From the NCBI GenBank assembly GCA_028023455.1, contig JAQFVV010006452.1, positions 300,501-364,500 of the forward strand: DNA of 64,000 nt, written 5' to 3'. Source of the DNA: Epiperipatus broadwayi. Its lineage: Eukaryota > Onychophora > Udeonychophora > Euonychophora > Peripatidae. The position numbers and the translations under genes are program-made. The notes under the pieces were generated by a model. That model was not told where the DNA came from. It worked only from the letters and a program-made list of their open reading frames with translations, and ran no database searches. The first letter of the stretch is position 1. Every line of letters starts with the position of its first letter. Below are positions 37,471-47,539 of the stretch, one piece after another.

Positions 37471-38135
37471 AAGTCATTCAAAAGGTCCATATCTTTTGTT
37501 CAAGGCCTTTGTGAATCTACTATTATTTGAGCTCAATGATTCTCATTCATCAGGGATTTAGTGTACAAGCAAGAAATGATTTAATAAATGCTTTTAGAAA
37601 TAATGTAATTAGAAAGAACTGAACATTTCAAGCTTTAAAAAGTGCTATAAATATATGACTGAATAACATAAATGCATAATCAAAAATAATTCTTCCAAAA
37701 AACATAATAATCTGTATAAAGATTGGATTATTGAGATTCTTTTAAAATCTTTTTAAAATAAAATATTTTATTATGTTATATAAATATATGAAATACGGGC
37801 ATACTTCATATACCTAGAGCTTAATTGTAGTCCGAGTTCAAATCCCCTATATTTATTATATTATATTAAAACAATATATTTTTAGTAGATTAGGAAATTA
37901 TTAAGTATTAAAAAAGTGATATTCATGTGTAAAGATTTTAGTATAAATAATTAAAAGCAATCAAATCTTCTAACTTTTTTATTACCAAATACAAATATTA
38001 GTTCCAATTAAATATAATATTAGATAATTTTTTGTGACAGATCAACTGATCTAATATTCATTGTTAAAATTATCATTGTTCTATTTTATGTTTCATATAA
38101 AACTTTCACAACAGATGCTAATATAATATGAGTGA
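37471..38135. other. AT-rich non-coding stretch
   Basis: Apart from a lone B-box-like GAGTTCAAATCCCC near 37837, possibly the decayed tail of a tRNA-like SINE, nothing is recognisable. Confidence 0.45.
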
Positions 38136-38216
38136 TATAGTAGTGCCACTCAGTGCAAGCCAGAGCAATCAATGGATGCCAGAAGGCTTGTGCATAAAAT
38201 CCCTGCCTACTGTTTA

Positions 38217-38283
38217 CTCATCCAATATTTCCAGACTAGTTCCTAGCTTGTGACTTTTATCAGTGAGGAGCCTTGGATCTGAG
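38217..38283 (-). ncRNA. Hammerhead ribozyme (H4 unit a), core mutations
   Basis: Minus strand: ATCCAA/TTGGAT outer stem I with CTC/GAG beyond a two-base bulge, inner CA/TG, CTGATAA (expected CTGATGA), stem II AAGTCACAAGCTA, GGAA (expected GAAA), ACTAGTC. Two core changes suggest it is dead, but the fold is kept. Confidence 0.72.
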
Positions 38284-38355
38284 AGCACTGCACCTAGGTC
38301 TTAGTTATCAATGGATACAAGAAGGTTTGTGCATAAAATCCTTACCTACTGTCTA

Positions 38356-38422
38356 CTCATCTAATATTTCCAGGCTAGTTTCTAGCCTATGATTTTCATC
38401 AGTGAGGGGCCTTGGATCTGAG
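38356..38422 (-). ncRNA. Hammerhead ribozyme (H4 unit b), intact core strings
   Basis: CTGATGA and GAAAC are both intact on the minus strand. Stem II is weak (AAATCATAGGCTA), stem III is AC-TA-G and the usual GTC has become GCC. Outer stem I is reduced by one mismatch (TTAGAT against ATCCAA). Confidence 0.72.
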
Positions 38423-38491
38423 AGCACTGCACCCAGGCCTTAGTTATCAATGCAAGAAGGTTTGTGCATAAAATCCTTGCCTACTATCTAT

Positions 38492-38557
38492 TCATCCAAT
38501 ATTTCCAGACTACTTTCTAGTTTGTGACTTTCATTAGTGAGGAGCCTTGGATCTGAG
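38492..38557 (-). ncRNA. Hammerhead ribozyme (H4 unit c), core mutation
   Basis: Reads CTAATGA (one change), stem II AAGTCACAAACTA, GAAA, then GTAGTC. Outer arms ATCCAA/TTGGAT are conserved. Confidence 0.68.
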
Positions 38558-38580
38558 AGCATTACATCTAGATCTTCAGA

Positions 38581-39890
38581 GATTTATTATAGCAAATATT
38601 ACTTGTAATGTATAACTATTGTTTAAATATTTATACACACTCTTTACAAATCATAAAATGAAAGGTGCAGTTTAGTAAATTAATAAATACACAAAAACAT
38701 AAACATACTATAGTCAGAAAAAAAACTGAATAGTTTTAAGCATTTAAAAATTTCCAATAGAAGAAAAACATCATAGTTAATTGATTAGCATGCCAACAGA
38801 ATGATTGGAGAAAATATATCATTCTATAGACAATAATATAGAAATACATCTATTTGATATATATTAATTTATGTCAAATATAATATTGTCAATAATGACA
38901 GATAATTCTATGATAAGATTAAAATAAAAAAAATACTGCTTGATCAGACAGTTTTAGATGAAACAAAAGATATATTTAAAAAAGATAAATTATTATTAGC
39001 ACAACAATGTTTTCAGGAACATCGCCAAAAAAGACTGCTCCAAGCTTCAACCATAGATCTATTTTTATTTAAAAGTTAGTTGTTAAACATCAAGGATGAG
39101 GATAATGATTAATTCATAATAAATAAGTTTTAATTTTTTTGATATGATAATCTCTTTACTTAAATATACTCTCATTAATGTTAGCAATTTTAAAAGAAAC
39201 ATTCAATTATGAAAACAGATAAGAATTTCAATAATAATAACTCAATCTGCAATAGACAAGAAAGATATTTACATAATTGTTATCAATTAAATGAGATATT
39301 AATATGCTCATGTTTTCAGTAAGAAAGATAGCTGACTTTTGGGGTACACAAAAAACTAATGATGTAATAGATTTTATATAAATGAATTATTCTAATTTCA
39401 TAGTTTCTGCCAATACACCTTTGTATTTCTTAATAACTATTTTATAATAAGTGTCTAATATAAACTCTCTATTAGTATATTAATTAACTAAGGCATAAGA
39501 TATTATAAGTAGCCAACTTTTGAATAGCAAACTATGACATTTATACTTCACAAAATTAGTATAACATAAAAAACATATTTAATAAGTGTGGGTGCTTCAT
39601 TTTTTATTCTTGAAATAAATCATATGTAATCTGCTTATTATAAAAACATTGAAGCTGATTCTGATTTGTGGGTAATGATGTTGTGGTTTGATATAGCTTA
39701 TGAAGGGTATTTTTTGAAAACTTGTCCTATGGCTCCTATGTTGTTATAATTCAGAATTTTGCTATAATATAGCTTATTACATCTTAGTTAAATAATAAGC
39801 TCATAAACCATATATTTAAATACATTTACTCATAATATTAAAAGATATAGTTCTATAATGTAGTAATTACATAATTAGTTGTTATACATA
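38581..39890. other. AT-rich non-coding stretch
   Basis: No gene or known repeat seen. Confidence 0.5.
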
Positions 39891-39899
39891 TATATATAT

Positions 39900-40138
39900 G
39901 ATAATAGATGGCGTTATACCAAAAACACCTTCGAGCATTTGTTTACATAAATGTCAGAGCGAGTATTTCACTATCTCTAACTTAATTTCCACCTTCATAT
40001 CATGATTTCAAGCTATTTGCTATCATCAGTGAAGGACAGGATTAAGAAACTAGATCTAAAACACAAACTCTGAGCGTTTAAGAAACAGTTTCTATTCAGC
40101 TTGCAAGCGTGAATCTTTTAGACACGTAATGTCTTCAA
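39900..40138 (-). repeat. H1 unit, inverted partial copy
   Basis: This block is the reverse complement of the H1 segment from TTTGAAGACATTACGTGTCT to AACGCCATCTAT. It meets the direct array head to head at 40138/40139, so the left end of the locus is a near-palindrome. TA-rich sequence lies immediately to its left. Confidence 0.92.
39981..40046 (-). ncRNA. Hammerhead ribozyme (H1 inverted copy), canonical CTGATGA
   Basis: On the minus strand CCTTCA, CTGATGA (40029-40023), stem II AGC-AAATA-GCT, GAAA, stem III ATC-AT-GAT, cleavage A, TGAAGG. CTTAAT/ATTAAG extends stem I beyond an internal loop. It has the canonical U at the variable core position, where the direct copies have C. Confidence 0.82.
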
Positions 40139-40432
40139 AATGCTTGAAGGTGTTTTTGGTATAACGCCATCTATTGTCATAAATACAAGCGTATGTAAGT
40201 TTTTAACTTGTGTTTTTTGTTTTTCATAAATGTACCTTTTAGGTCTTTCTTGCAATGATATATATTGCAGAGACTTCTACTATGTGGTGATGCTGAACTG
40301 ATATCAGACCCATGTAGCTATCTGGCATGCGATGCTGAGTTTGAAGACATTACATGTCTAAAAGATTCACACTCGCAAGCTGAATAGAAACTGTTTCTTA
40401 AACACTCAGAGTTTGTGTTTTAGATCTAGTTT

Positions 40433-40498
40433 CTTAATCCTGTCCTTCACTGACGATAGCAAATAGCTTGAAATCATGATATGAAGGTGGAAATTAAG
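40433..40498 (+). ncRNA. Hammerhead ribozyme (H1 unit 1), type I
   Basis: CTTAAT (40433), internal loop, CCTTCA (40444-40449), CTGACGA (40450-40456), stem II AGC-AAATA-GCT preceded by a U-U mismatch, GAAA (40470-40473), stem III ATC-AT-GAT, predicted cleavage after A 40481, TGAAGG (40482-40487), ATTAAG to 40498. The complementary arms abut the core exactly as a type I hammerhead requires. The U-U pair next to the core is unusual; G-C is normal there. Confidence 0.83.
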
Positions 40499-40833
40499 TT
40501 AGAGATAGTGAAATACTCGCTCTGATGTTTATGTAAACAAATGCTTGAAGGTGTTTTTGGTATAATGCCATCTATTGTCATAAATACAAGCGTATGCAAG
40601 TTTTTAACTTGTGTTTTTTGTTTTTCATAAATGTACCTTTGAGGTCTTTCTTGCAATGATATATATTGCAGAGACTTCTACTATGTGGTGATGCTGAACT
40701 GATATCAGACCCATGTAGCTATCTGGCATGCGATGCTGAGTTTGAAGACATTACGTGTCTAAAAGATTCACGCTCGCAAGCTGAATAGAAACTGTTTCTT
40801 AAACGCTCAGAGTTTGTGTTTTAGATCTAGTTT

Positions 40834-40899
40834 CTTAATCCTGTCCTTCACTGACGATAGCAAATAGCTTGAAATCATGATATGAAGGTGGAAATTAAG
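40834..40899 (+). ncRNA. Hammerhead ribozyme (H1 unit 2), type I
   Basis: Identical in every stem and core position to unit 1, 401 bases downstream. Predicted cleavage is after A 40882, so cleavage at both sites would release a 401-nt RNA. Confidence 0.83.
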
Positions 40900-41234
40900 T
40901 TAGAGATAGTGAAATACTCACTCTGACGTTTATGTAAACAAACACTTGAAGGTGTTTTTGGTATAACGCCATCTATTGTCATAAATACAAGCGTATGCAA
41001 GTTTTTAACTTGTGTTTTTTGTTTTTCATAAATGTATCTTTGAGGTCTTTCTTGCAATGATATATATTGCAGAGACTTCTACTATGTGGTGATGCTGAAC
41101 TGATAGCAGACCCATGTAGCTATCTGGCATGCGATGCTGAGTTTGAAGACATTACGTGTCTAAAAGATTCACGCTCGCAAGCTGAATAGAAACTGTTTCT
41201 TAAACGCTCAGAGTTTGTGTTTTAGATCTAGTTT

Positions 41235-41300
41235 CTTAATCCTGTCCTTCACTGACGATAGCAAATAGCTTGAAATCATGATATGAAGGTGGAAATTAAG
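41235..41300 (+). ncRNA. Hammerhead ribozyme (H1 unit 3), type I
   Basis: Third copy of the same motif, with predicted cleavage after A 41283, again 401 bases on. Confidence 0.83.
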
Positions 41301-41474
41301 TTAGAGATAGTGAAATACTCGCTCTGATGTTTATGTAAACAAACACTTGAAGGTGTTTTTGGTATAACGCCATCTATTGTCATAAATACAAGCGTATGCA
41401 AGTTTTTAACTTGTGTTTTTTGTTTTTCATATATATATATATTACAAATCAATGTCTGTATTTCTTCAAAATAA

Positions 41475-41785
41475 CATACATAAACTTATAAATAAATATT
41501 AGAAAAGACAGTAATTAATTTTTTTTAAAAAGAACAAAAAATAAAACATCACTTAGGAGATATTTCGACTATCCTCATAATCTTTGTCAATTAATACTTT
41601 GAAAGATCAACTTTTCCATAATTCCATGGTCTTAACATTTGGTGCCTGCCTATTGATTAAGTATTAGTTGACAAAGACTACAAGGCTAGTTGAAAGTGCT
41701 CCTAAGTGACATTTATATTTTTTGTTCTTTTTTTAAAAAAATTAATTACTGTATTTTCTAATATTTATTTATAAGTTTATATATA
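41475..41785. mobile_element. Foldback (long terminal inverted repeat) element, about 300 bp
   Basis: The left arm from TAAACTTATAAATAAATATT (41481) through CACTTAGGAG (to about 41560) and on to TCTTTGTCAATTAATACTT (about 41612) is complementary to the right arm. That arm runs from AAGTATTAGTTGACAAAGA (about 41659) through GCTCCTAAGTG (41698) to AATATTTATTTATAAGTTTA (about 41779). The central loop is about 45 bases. No coding capacity; superfamily unknown. It abuts the H1 array. Confidence 0.88.
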
Positions 41786-42017
41786 TATGCACAGGAATAT
41801 TGTTCAAAGAAAGTAAAATGACATATTCTTAAATCGTCTGAAGATAACTCATTTCTCAATGTTGCAACAGATAAAAATTCTTAGAACATATTGACCCACC
41901 ACCTTTAATGTAGGATAAATGATGAATGAGAATTTATCTAAAACAAAGAGAAATATTACTTGCTGTTTTGGAATAATTTAATTTTGTTATAGAATTCAAA
42001 ACTATTATATTTTTTAA

Positions 42018-43816
42018 TACCCTTTGAGACCGAAAACCGCTTTTTTACGCATTAAAAAAAGTTTACAATTTCGACCGCAATAGCGTGCAAACCGTATATG
42101 TCACAGTTACGCTTTTTTTTCTTTCTCTCCGCCATTTTTCTATCTTTTTGTACGTCTAAAAAATTTTTCTGTGCGATGAAAATTAGATTTTGTATAGCAA
42201 TTTTTGTAAAGTACATTATTAAAATTTTGTAAATTTTTTTATCTTTCTAGATTTTATCAACGGATAAAAAAAATATACGGAGAAAACAATTATTTTCGCC
42301 GCTGAATGTAATTATCATTCTAACGAACTTTTCTGTTGATGTGTTTGATTTTGAGGTTTCGTATTCCCCATTACCCGTAAGTATTCATCATCATCTGATA
42401 TATAATAATTACTTGTAATTCCTTTGGGTTATTTATTTTATTTTATTTACTGTTTTTATACATTTCATTGTAGATAAGTTTTTATTCATTTTATAGCATA
42501 CTTTGCTATTATGGTTTGCTATGTAATAATGCATAATTTAGCTCACCCTTACCCTCATGATATTCCAATAATATAGTAATTATTTTTTACATGCATAACT
42601 TAGAATTTACTACGTTTTTATTCATTTCATTGTAGATAACTTTTTATTCATTTTATAGCATACTTTGCAGATAAGTTTTTATTCATTTTATAGCATACTT
42701 TGCTATTATGGTTTGCTATGTAATAATGCATAATTTAGCTCACCCTTACCCTCATGATATTCCAATAATATAGTAATTATTTTTTACATGCATAACTTAG
42801 AATTTACTACGTTTTTATTCATTTCATTGTAGATAACTTTTTATTCATTTTATAGCATACTTTGCTATTATGGTTTCCTATGTAATAATGCATAATTTAG
42901 CTCACCCTTACCCTCATGATATTCCAATAATGTAGTAATTATTTTTTACATGCATAACTTAGAATTTACTACATTTTTATTCGTTTCATTATAGATAACT
43001 TTTTATTCATTTGAGAGCATACTTTGCTATTATGGTTTCCTATGTAATAATGCATAATTTAGCTCACCCTTACCCTCATGATATTCCAATAATGTAGTAA
43101 TTATTTTTTACATGCATAACTTAGAATTTACTACGTTTTTATTCATTTCATTGTAGATAACTTTTTATTCATTTTATAGCATACTTTGCTATCATGGTTT
43201 CCTATGTAATAATGCATAATTTAGCCCATGATTTTTCAATAATATAGTAATTATTTTTTATCCCCATAACTTACACTTTACTAAAGTTACTACTGTTATT
43301 TTTTTTTGATCCACACTAAAACCTTGCATTTCTAATCCACACAAAACCTTGCATTTCTAATAGATATCCTGCATAGAGGGCCTAGAAAAACAACTGCTTG
43401 CAAGAATAGAACATACAGGGTGTCAAGCAGAAAAACGAAATTGAAATGGTCACCTTTTGCCACATTACACCAACAATCTGTAACTCAGGTAGGTCATGTT
43501 ATATATTATTTTTTTCTGCATTTTATGATGAATGTGATGAAGCTGTCTATGAAATTGTCATTTTAGGCTATACCTTTCAAAATTGAGAGTTTGTGAACCA
43601 ATGTAAAAATAAAGATTTTAAAAATGTGAAAAATATCACTTTTTTTTAATTATTTTTTGTGGTAATGACTACTTTATCAGCTTTATAACATTCTTTCATA
43701 TTTGCACTTTATAAAAATGTATATATATATATTGTAATAAATTAGACATTTTATTTAAAATTGTAGGTCCTGTAATTTTTTTGGGAATTAAAAATGGCCG
43801 TTCAGGTCTCTATGGG
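42018..43816. mobile_element. piggyBac-like non-autonomous element (putative)
   Basis: The left end is CCCTTTGAGACC (42020) and the reverse complement of the right end is CCCATAGAGACC (43816), 10 of 12. TTAA follows the right end directly, and TTAA lies two bases outside the left end. CCC ends with TTAA targets recall piggyBac elements. The left 350 bases are CpG-richer than their surroundings. The interior holds the 161-bp satellite and no transposase. The two extra bases at the left border lower confidence. Confidence 0.55.
42440..43275 (+). repeat. 161-bp tandem satellite, about five units
   Basis: TAGCATACTTTGC recurs near 42494, 42655, 42691, 42852, 43014 (as GAGCATACTTTGC) and 43177. 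Spacings are 161-163 except one 36-base partial duplication. Units share CTCACCCTTACCCTCATGAT and TTTTACATGCATAACTTAG. The last unit is shortened. The array is wholly inside the TTAA-flanked element. Confidence 0.93.
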
Positions 43817-43819
43817 TTA

Positions 43820-44770
43820 AACACTCTAACTTATATATACCAAGGTTGGGGATTTTGACTACATATTAATATTTAATGATTCAATTTCCTGACTTAAGAG
43901 TTAATCTTTATAGTTATTATTAACATTAGTCAATTTTTTAATATATATTATTCTTACATTTATTAAGTGTTATACAAAATGCAAACACTATATTTTTTGT
44001 TAGTCAAATAAATTAATGTTTCTGGAATGTGTGATATTTTTAAATGGCAATAAACTTTAGATACTTTCTATTATTTAGCTTTTAATTATGACATAGAGAA
44101 AATATCAAATATTTATCATTGATAAAACATTACTGGGTGTAGCTGAAATAGTAATATTTATATTATCACTTTATGAATTTTATTCAGTATTTGAAACTGA
44201 ATCAGGTTTGAATTTTAATAATATTCAGCTGGCTATAAAAAGATGTTACAAGTAGAAAAAAATAATATTAAATTGTCAATGATTGCAATTTTGAAAATTA
44301 AAAATTAAAAAATTCAGTTCTAATGGTGGACTAAGATTTAAAATTAGAAGAAGTGAACTTATTCTGGATGTTTTTACATACGCAAACGTGACATACCCAT
44401 TTGTGATCAATTTCTATAAACAAAGATTATTGTAAAAATGAGAAAGCATATAATTCGGTTTTTGTTCATAGATGCATTAAATGAAGATTAAGGTTTAAAA
44501 ATTGTAATTTTTCCAGATGATATTCTGATTATAATATTAAGAAAATATAATTTAAACATTTAAGAAATGAGTATAATTACTCGAAATTGCATTTTTAACT
44601 AATTAATTGGAGCTTAAATAAAACATTTTGTTTGCCATCTGAAGATTTTAACACTGAGTAGATAGGAAATTGGTCTTATCTTTTATCATGTTTAGTAGTG
44701 GATTTCTATTGTCTTAATAATGTAACAGTTTACCTGAATTTTTGTGACGCTAATTCAAGTTTTTTATTCT
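43820..44770. other. AT-rich non-coding stretch
   Basis: Nothing recognised. Confidence 0.5.
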
Positions 44771-44784
44771 TTAATTATTTAAAA

Positions 44785-44835
44785 AGAGGAATGAGGAGTG
44801 CTGCTTCAGCACGAAATGCATCTTGAGGTTGTCTT
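44785..44835 (+). ncRNA. Hammerhead ribozyme (H3b, left), 5' core damaged
   Basis: ATGAGGA replaces CTGATGA. Stem II GTGCT-GCTTC-AGCAC is perfect, GAAA is intact, stem III AT-GC-AT and the cleavage C are present. Confidence 0.6.
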
Positions 44836-45189
44836 TTATTGTATCTTTATTTATATGAAATTATTTATGAAATAAAAAAGAATGGAGAAATATGTAAGTT
44901 GTCTAATCTATAAAAAGGATATTAAGCATGGGAGAAAGAGAAACGTAAATAGCCATGTGTGTATGCTGAATATCAGATATATTAATCTTTAACTTGGATT
45001 AAAGTTTATATCTGTGCTAGAGAAAATCTCTAGTTTAATAAATAATTATTAATAAACATTACGTGTTTATCAAAAAGTTGATAACGTAAAAGTTGGGAGT
45101 GGAGTAAATTGGCGCTTGAAAATAAAAATGAGACAATTTGCTCTACATAAATACTTTTCATGTAATAAAGATATATATGAGAGATGATG

Positions 45190-45243
45190 ACCTGGCCCAA
45201 CCGATGAGTGCTGGTTCAACATGAAATGCATCTTGGGAGTTAT
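45190..45243 (+). ncRNA. Hammerhead ribozyme (H3b, right), one core substitution
   Basis: CCCAA (45196-45200) pairs with TTGGG (45233-45237). The core reads CCGATGA (one change from CTGATGA). Stem II is GTGCT-GGTTC-AACAT with one mismatch, GAAA is at 45223-45226, stem III is AT-GC-AT and the cleavage nucleotide C is at 45232. The substitution at an invariant U probably inactivates it. Confidence 0.72.
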
Positions 45244-45339
45244 TTGTCTTTTATTGTATTTTTATTTATATGAAATTATTTATGAAATAAAAAAGAATGG
45301 AGAAATATAAAAGTTGTTTAATCTATAAAAAAGGAATAG

Positions 45340-46870
45340 GGGTAATTTATTAGATAAAAATAGAACTTTAATTTATAGTTATTTTAGATTTTAAGTTCAT
45401 ATTCTTAGTATAAAGAGAGTAATTTCTGCTTAAAACATTCGCAGTTATTGTGCGTTATTTTATATGTAGTAATCATCAAAATAAAGTCTAAATTTAGGCA
45501 GAAGTTTAATATCCATTTAACATCAAAAATATATTTTCACGTTTATTTTAGAAAGACAAAAAAATATTTTTAAAGAAGTGCGATTATAATATTAACAGTT
45601 ATTTGAAATAGATTACACTGAAGTTATTATGCATATGAAATATCTGAATATTGTTGATTAAATCAATTTGTTGATTAAATCAATTAATATTGAATATTTT
45701 TAAATATAAATAGAGTGCTACAAGAATTACATAATATGGGTTATATGTAGATATTTAAGTCTATTATTATTGATTGAGAAGTGTTATTCTAATATTAAAT
45801 GTTTGATATATACATGTGTGTAATGTTGTTAGCATATAAATACAAGCTTTTGAAAATTATTATTATGGGTGAAATAAATTATGTAATATTCGGAAGTTGA
45901 TTCGGATATTCAGAAATGAATTTCTACTTACAATTGATAGTTTAATTAATAATATGATTTATTGTAAATTTTTACAATTTCATTATTTTATTTTCTAATT
46001 GATTTGTGATCATTATCATATAAACTGAGTTTCGTGCTTATTAATGTGTTTCTTTTTTAATTTACCATTTCAAAATATATGATATATATATATATATATG
46101 TTATTGGAGATTTCAAAGTATGGGATATATAAGTTATTTGGGAGTGTATATTGAGAACGTAAAATAATAGTTGTCATCTGTATATATAAAATCATCACCT
46201 TCATTTTTAATTACTTTGGCAATATTTATTTCAATTAAGAACAATGATTTTTAAACTTATAGTTTTGTTCACCAATAAAATAAAAAAAATGAATAACTTT
46301 ATTGCTCTGGTGTTCATAAAAAGTTTAAGGGTAGTAAGTGAATTGGCCTGAAGATTTTATAATCCAAATGTCTGATATATCATATAGAGTAATAAAAAGT
46401 TAATCAAATAACAATATTTCTTGGGAATTCATAAAGAACTGAGCATCCAAAATGACAGTACTGGGTTATAATCTATAGATATTGGGCTACAAGGATAGTC
46501 ACTATACTACTAGATTAAATCATTTAAGACAGAGTTAGGTATAATTCATGAATTTTAAATTCCAGAGTATACTATTCTATCATTGTAGAAAACCACACAG
46601 GGTATCGTCAAATACTCAGAATCTTTATGCAAGCTTATAATTATTTATTTGGTGTAGATATTTATAAATACTTAGTCTTTTAAAATTGTAAATATATATA
46701 GTAACATTTATAAACAGGTATTGAAATAAAACTATAACATGAAATAAAAATCAAAATACTTTTAGGTGATTAAAATTGATATCTATCCATTATGAATATT
46801 ATTTTTGCATGACTACTTCTTTATTATAATAGAAATTTTGTCTGAGTTTTCATACACCAAGCTCAACTAA
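45340..46870. other. AT-rich non-coding stretch
   Basis: A TA run near 46.09 kb; nothing else recognised. Confidence 0.5.
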
Positions 46871-47320
46871 TAGGCTTATTAACAACACAAAAGACACCAT
46901 AGCTTCAGATCAGACCTCATAGGCCATGTATAGGGTGGCATGCCCTCACAATGGATGCAAAGCTTTATACTATGGTGAAACCAGAGCCACCATAGCTACT
47001 AGGATGTCACAGCACAAGTATAGATATAATAAGTCACATACTAATCCAGAATCGACTTCAATTTTTGCACAACATCAAAAAGTATCAGGACACAAGACAT
47101 GATGTTAAGCATAAGGTAAAGGAGACTTACTTTATAGCAGAGGACTCCTTCACCATTAATCATAAAGAAGCATGTTTTGCTATATCAAAAAGATGGTGTA
47201 ATTGACTCATTTGCATAGAGTTTGCATATTATACTGATAGAATGATTTCAATGAACGAGTCAGAACTGGCTATGATTATGAGAAGTACAGTTTCTCGAAA
47301 GCGCTCAGCCATTTTAATTG
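46870..47320 (+). pseudogene. Penelope-like element, GIY-YIG endonuclease remnant
   Basis: At about 46950-47120 the plus frame is ACPHNGCKALYYGETRATI, then ATRMSQHKYR, NKSHTNPESTS and FAQHQKVSGHK. The Cys pair, YYGE, the Arg/His region and a GH motif follow the order of the GIY-YIG nuclease domain of Penelope-like elements, which nicks target DNA for insertion. A frameshift after SGHK and later stops (MVDLTHL-like sequence near 47200) inactivate it. The 5' reverse transcriptase is missing. An H4 copy follows 220 bases later. Confidence 0.8.
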
Positions 47321-47539
47321 ACTAATTAATATTAATTATACAGCTTTACATTATAAGTGAGAGAGCACTATTTAAAATTATTATAATAGAAAATAATGTT
47401 TTAGATTTCTTGCATTGTTTGCATTATTTCCACTTTTAAATACTTTGTGATGAAGTAATATGCAGTTCTGTCTTCATTTTTATGACCTGAATTTTATTTG
47501 AGTTAAACTTGAATACTTTTTCAGGTTCCAATAAATTGT

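Larger units (their letters stand above)
38140..38580 (-). repeat. H4 hammerhead repeat, three tandem units of about 138 bp
   Basis: Landmark AGAAGG falls at 38181, 38320 and 38455, periods 139 and 135. Each unit has, on the plus strand, TGTGCATAAAATCC, CTACT, CCAATATTTCCAG, CAGTGAGG-like sequence and CTTGGATCTGAGAGCA. On the minus strand each unit contains one hammerhead. The outer unit continues into the H4 3' end (GTAGTGCCACTCAGTGC). Head-to-tail monomers, each with a self-cleaving motif, is the arrangement expected of products of rolling-circle or multimeric transcripts. Confidence 0.88.
40139..41430 (+). repeat. H1 tandem array, 401-403-bp hammerhead units
   Basis: GCCATCTATTGTCATAAATAC recurs at 40164, 40567, 40968 and 41369 (periods 403, 401, 401). 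Adjacent units differ at only a few positions, so the array is young or homogenised. Each unit contains the hairpins TGCAAT/ATTGCA, AGACA/TGTCT and CAAGTT/AACTTG and one hammerhead. The two 60-residue minus frames at 40474 and 40875 are one repeat-derived frame seen twice. It ends at 41430 against a TA run and the foldback element. Candidate retrozyme-like locus (inference). Confidence 0.95.
44785..45338 (+). mobile_element. H3b hammerhead element, dimer with 410-bp period
   Basis: Two direct repeats of about 130 bases (44788-44925 and 45199-45335) share a ribozyme half, GAAATGCATCTTG, CTTTTATTGTAT, TTTATATGAAATTATTTATG and GAAAAATGGAG-type sequence up to TCTATAAAAA. They flank a 270-base unique middle. 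GAAATGCA falls at 44813 and 45223, 410 bases apart. Terminal repeats that each hold a hammerhead, around a unique core, resemble a retrozyme with ribozyme-bearing LTRs. Confidence 0.75.

Noticed and set aside
40474-41057. Two near-identical 60-residue minus-strand proteins
   Set aside because: They are the same chance frame in successive 401-bp H1 units, antisense to the ribozyme.
40139-41430. CRISPR-like array
   Set aside because: Whole 401-bp units are repeated with no short-repeat/unique-spacer pattern, and the genome is eukaryotic.
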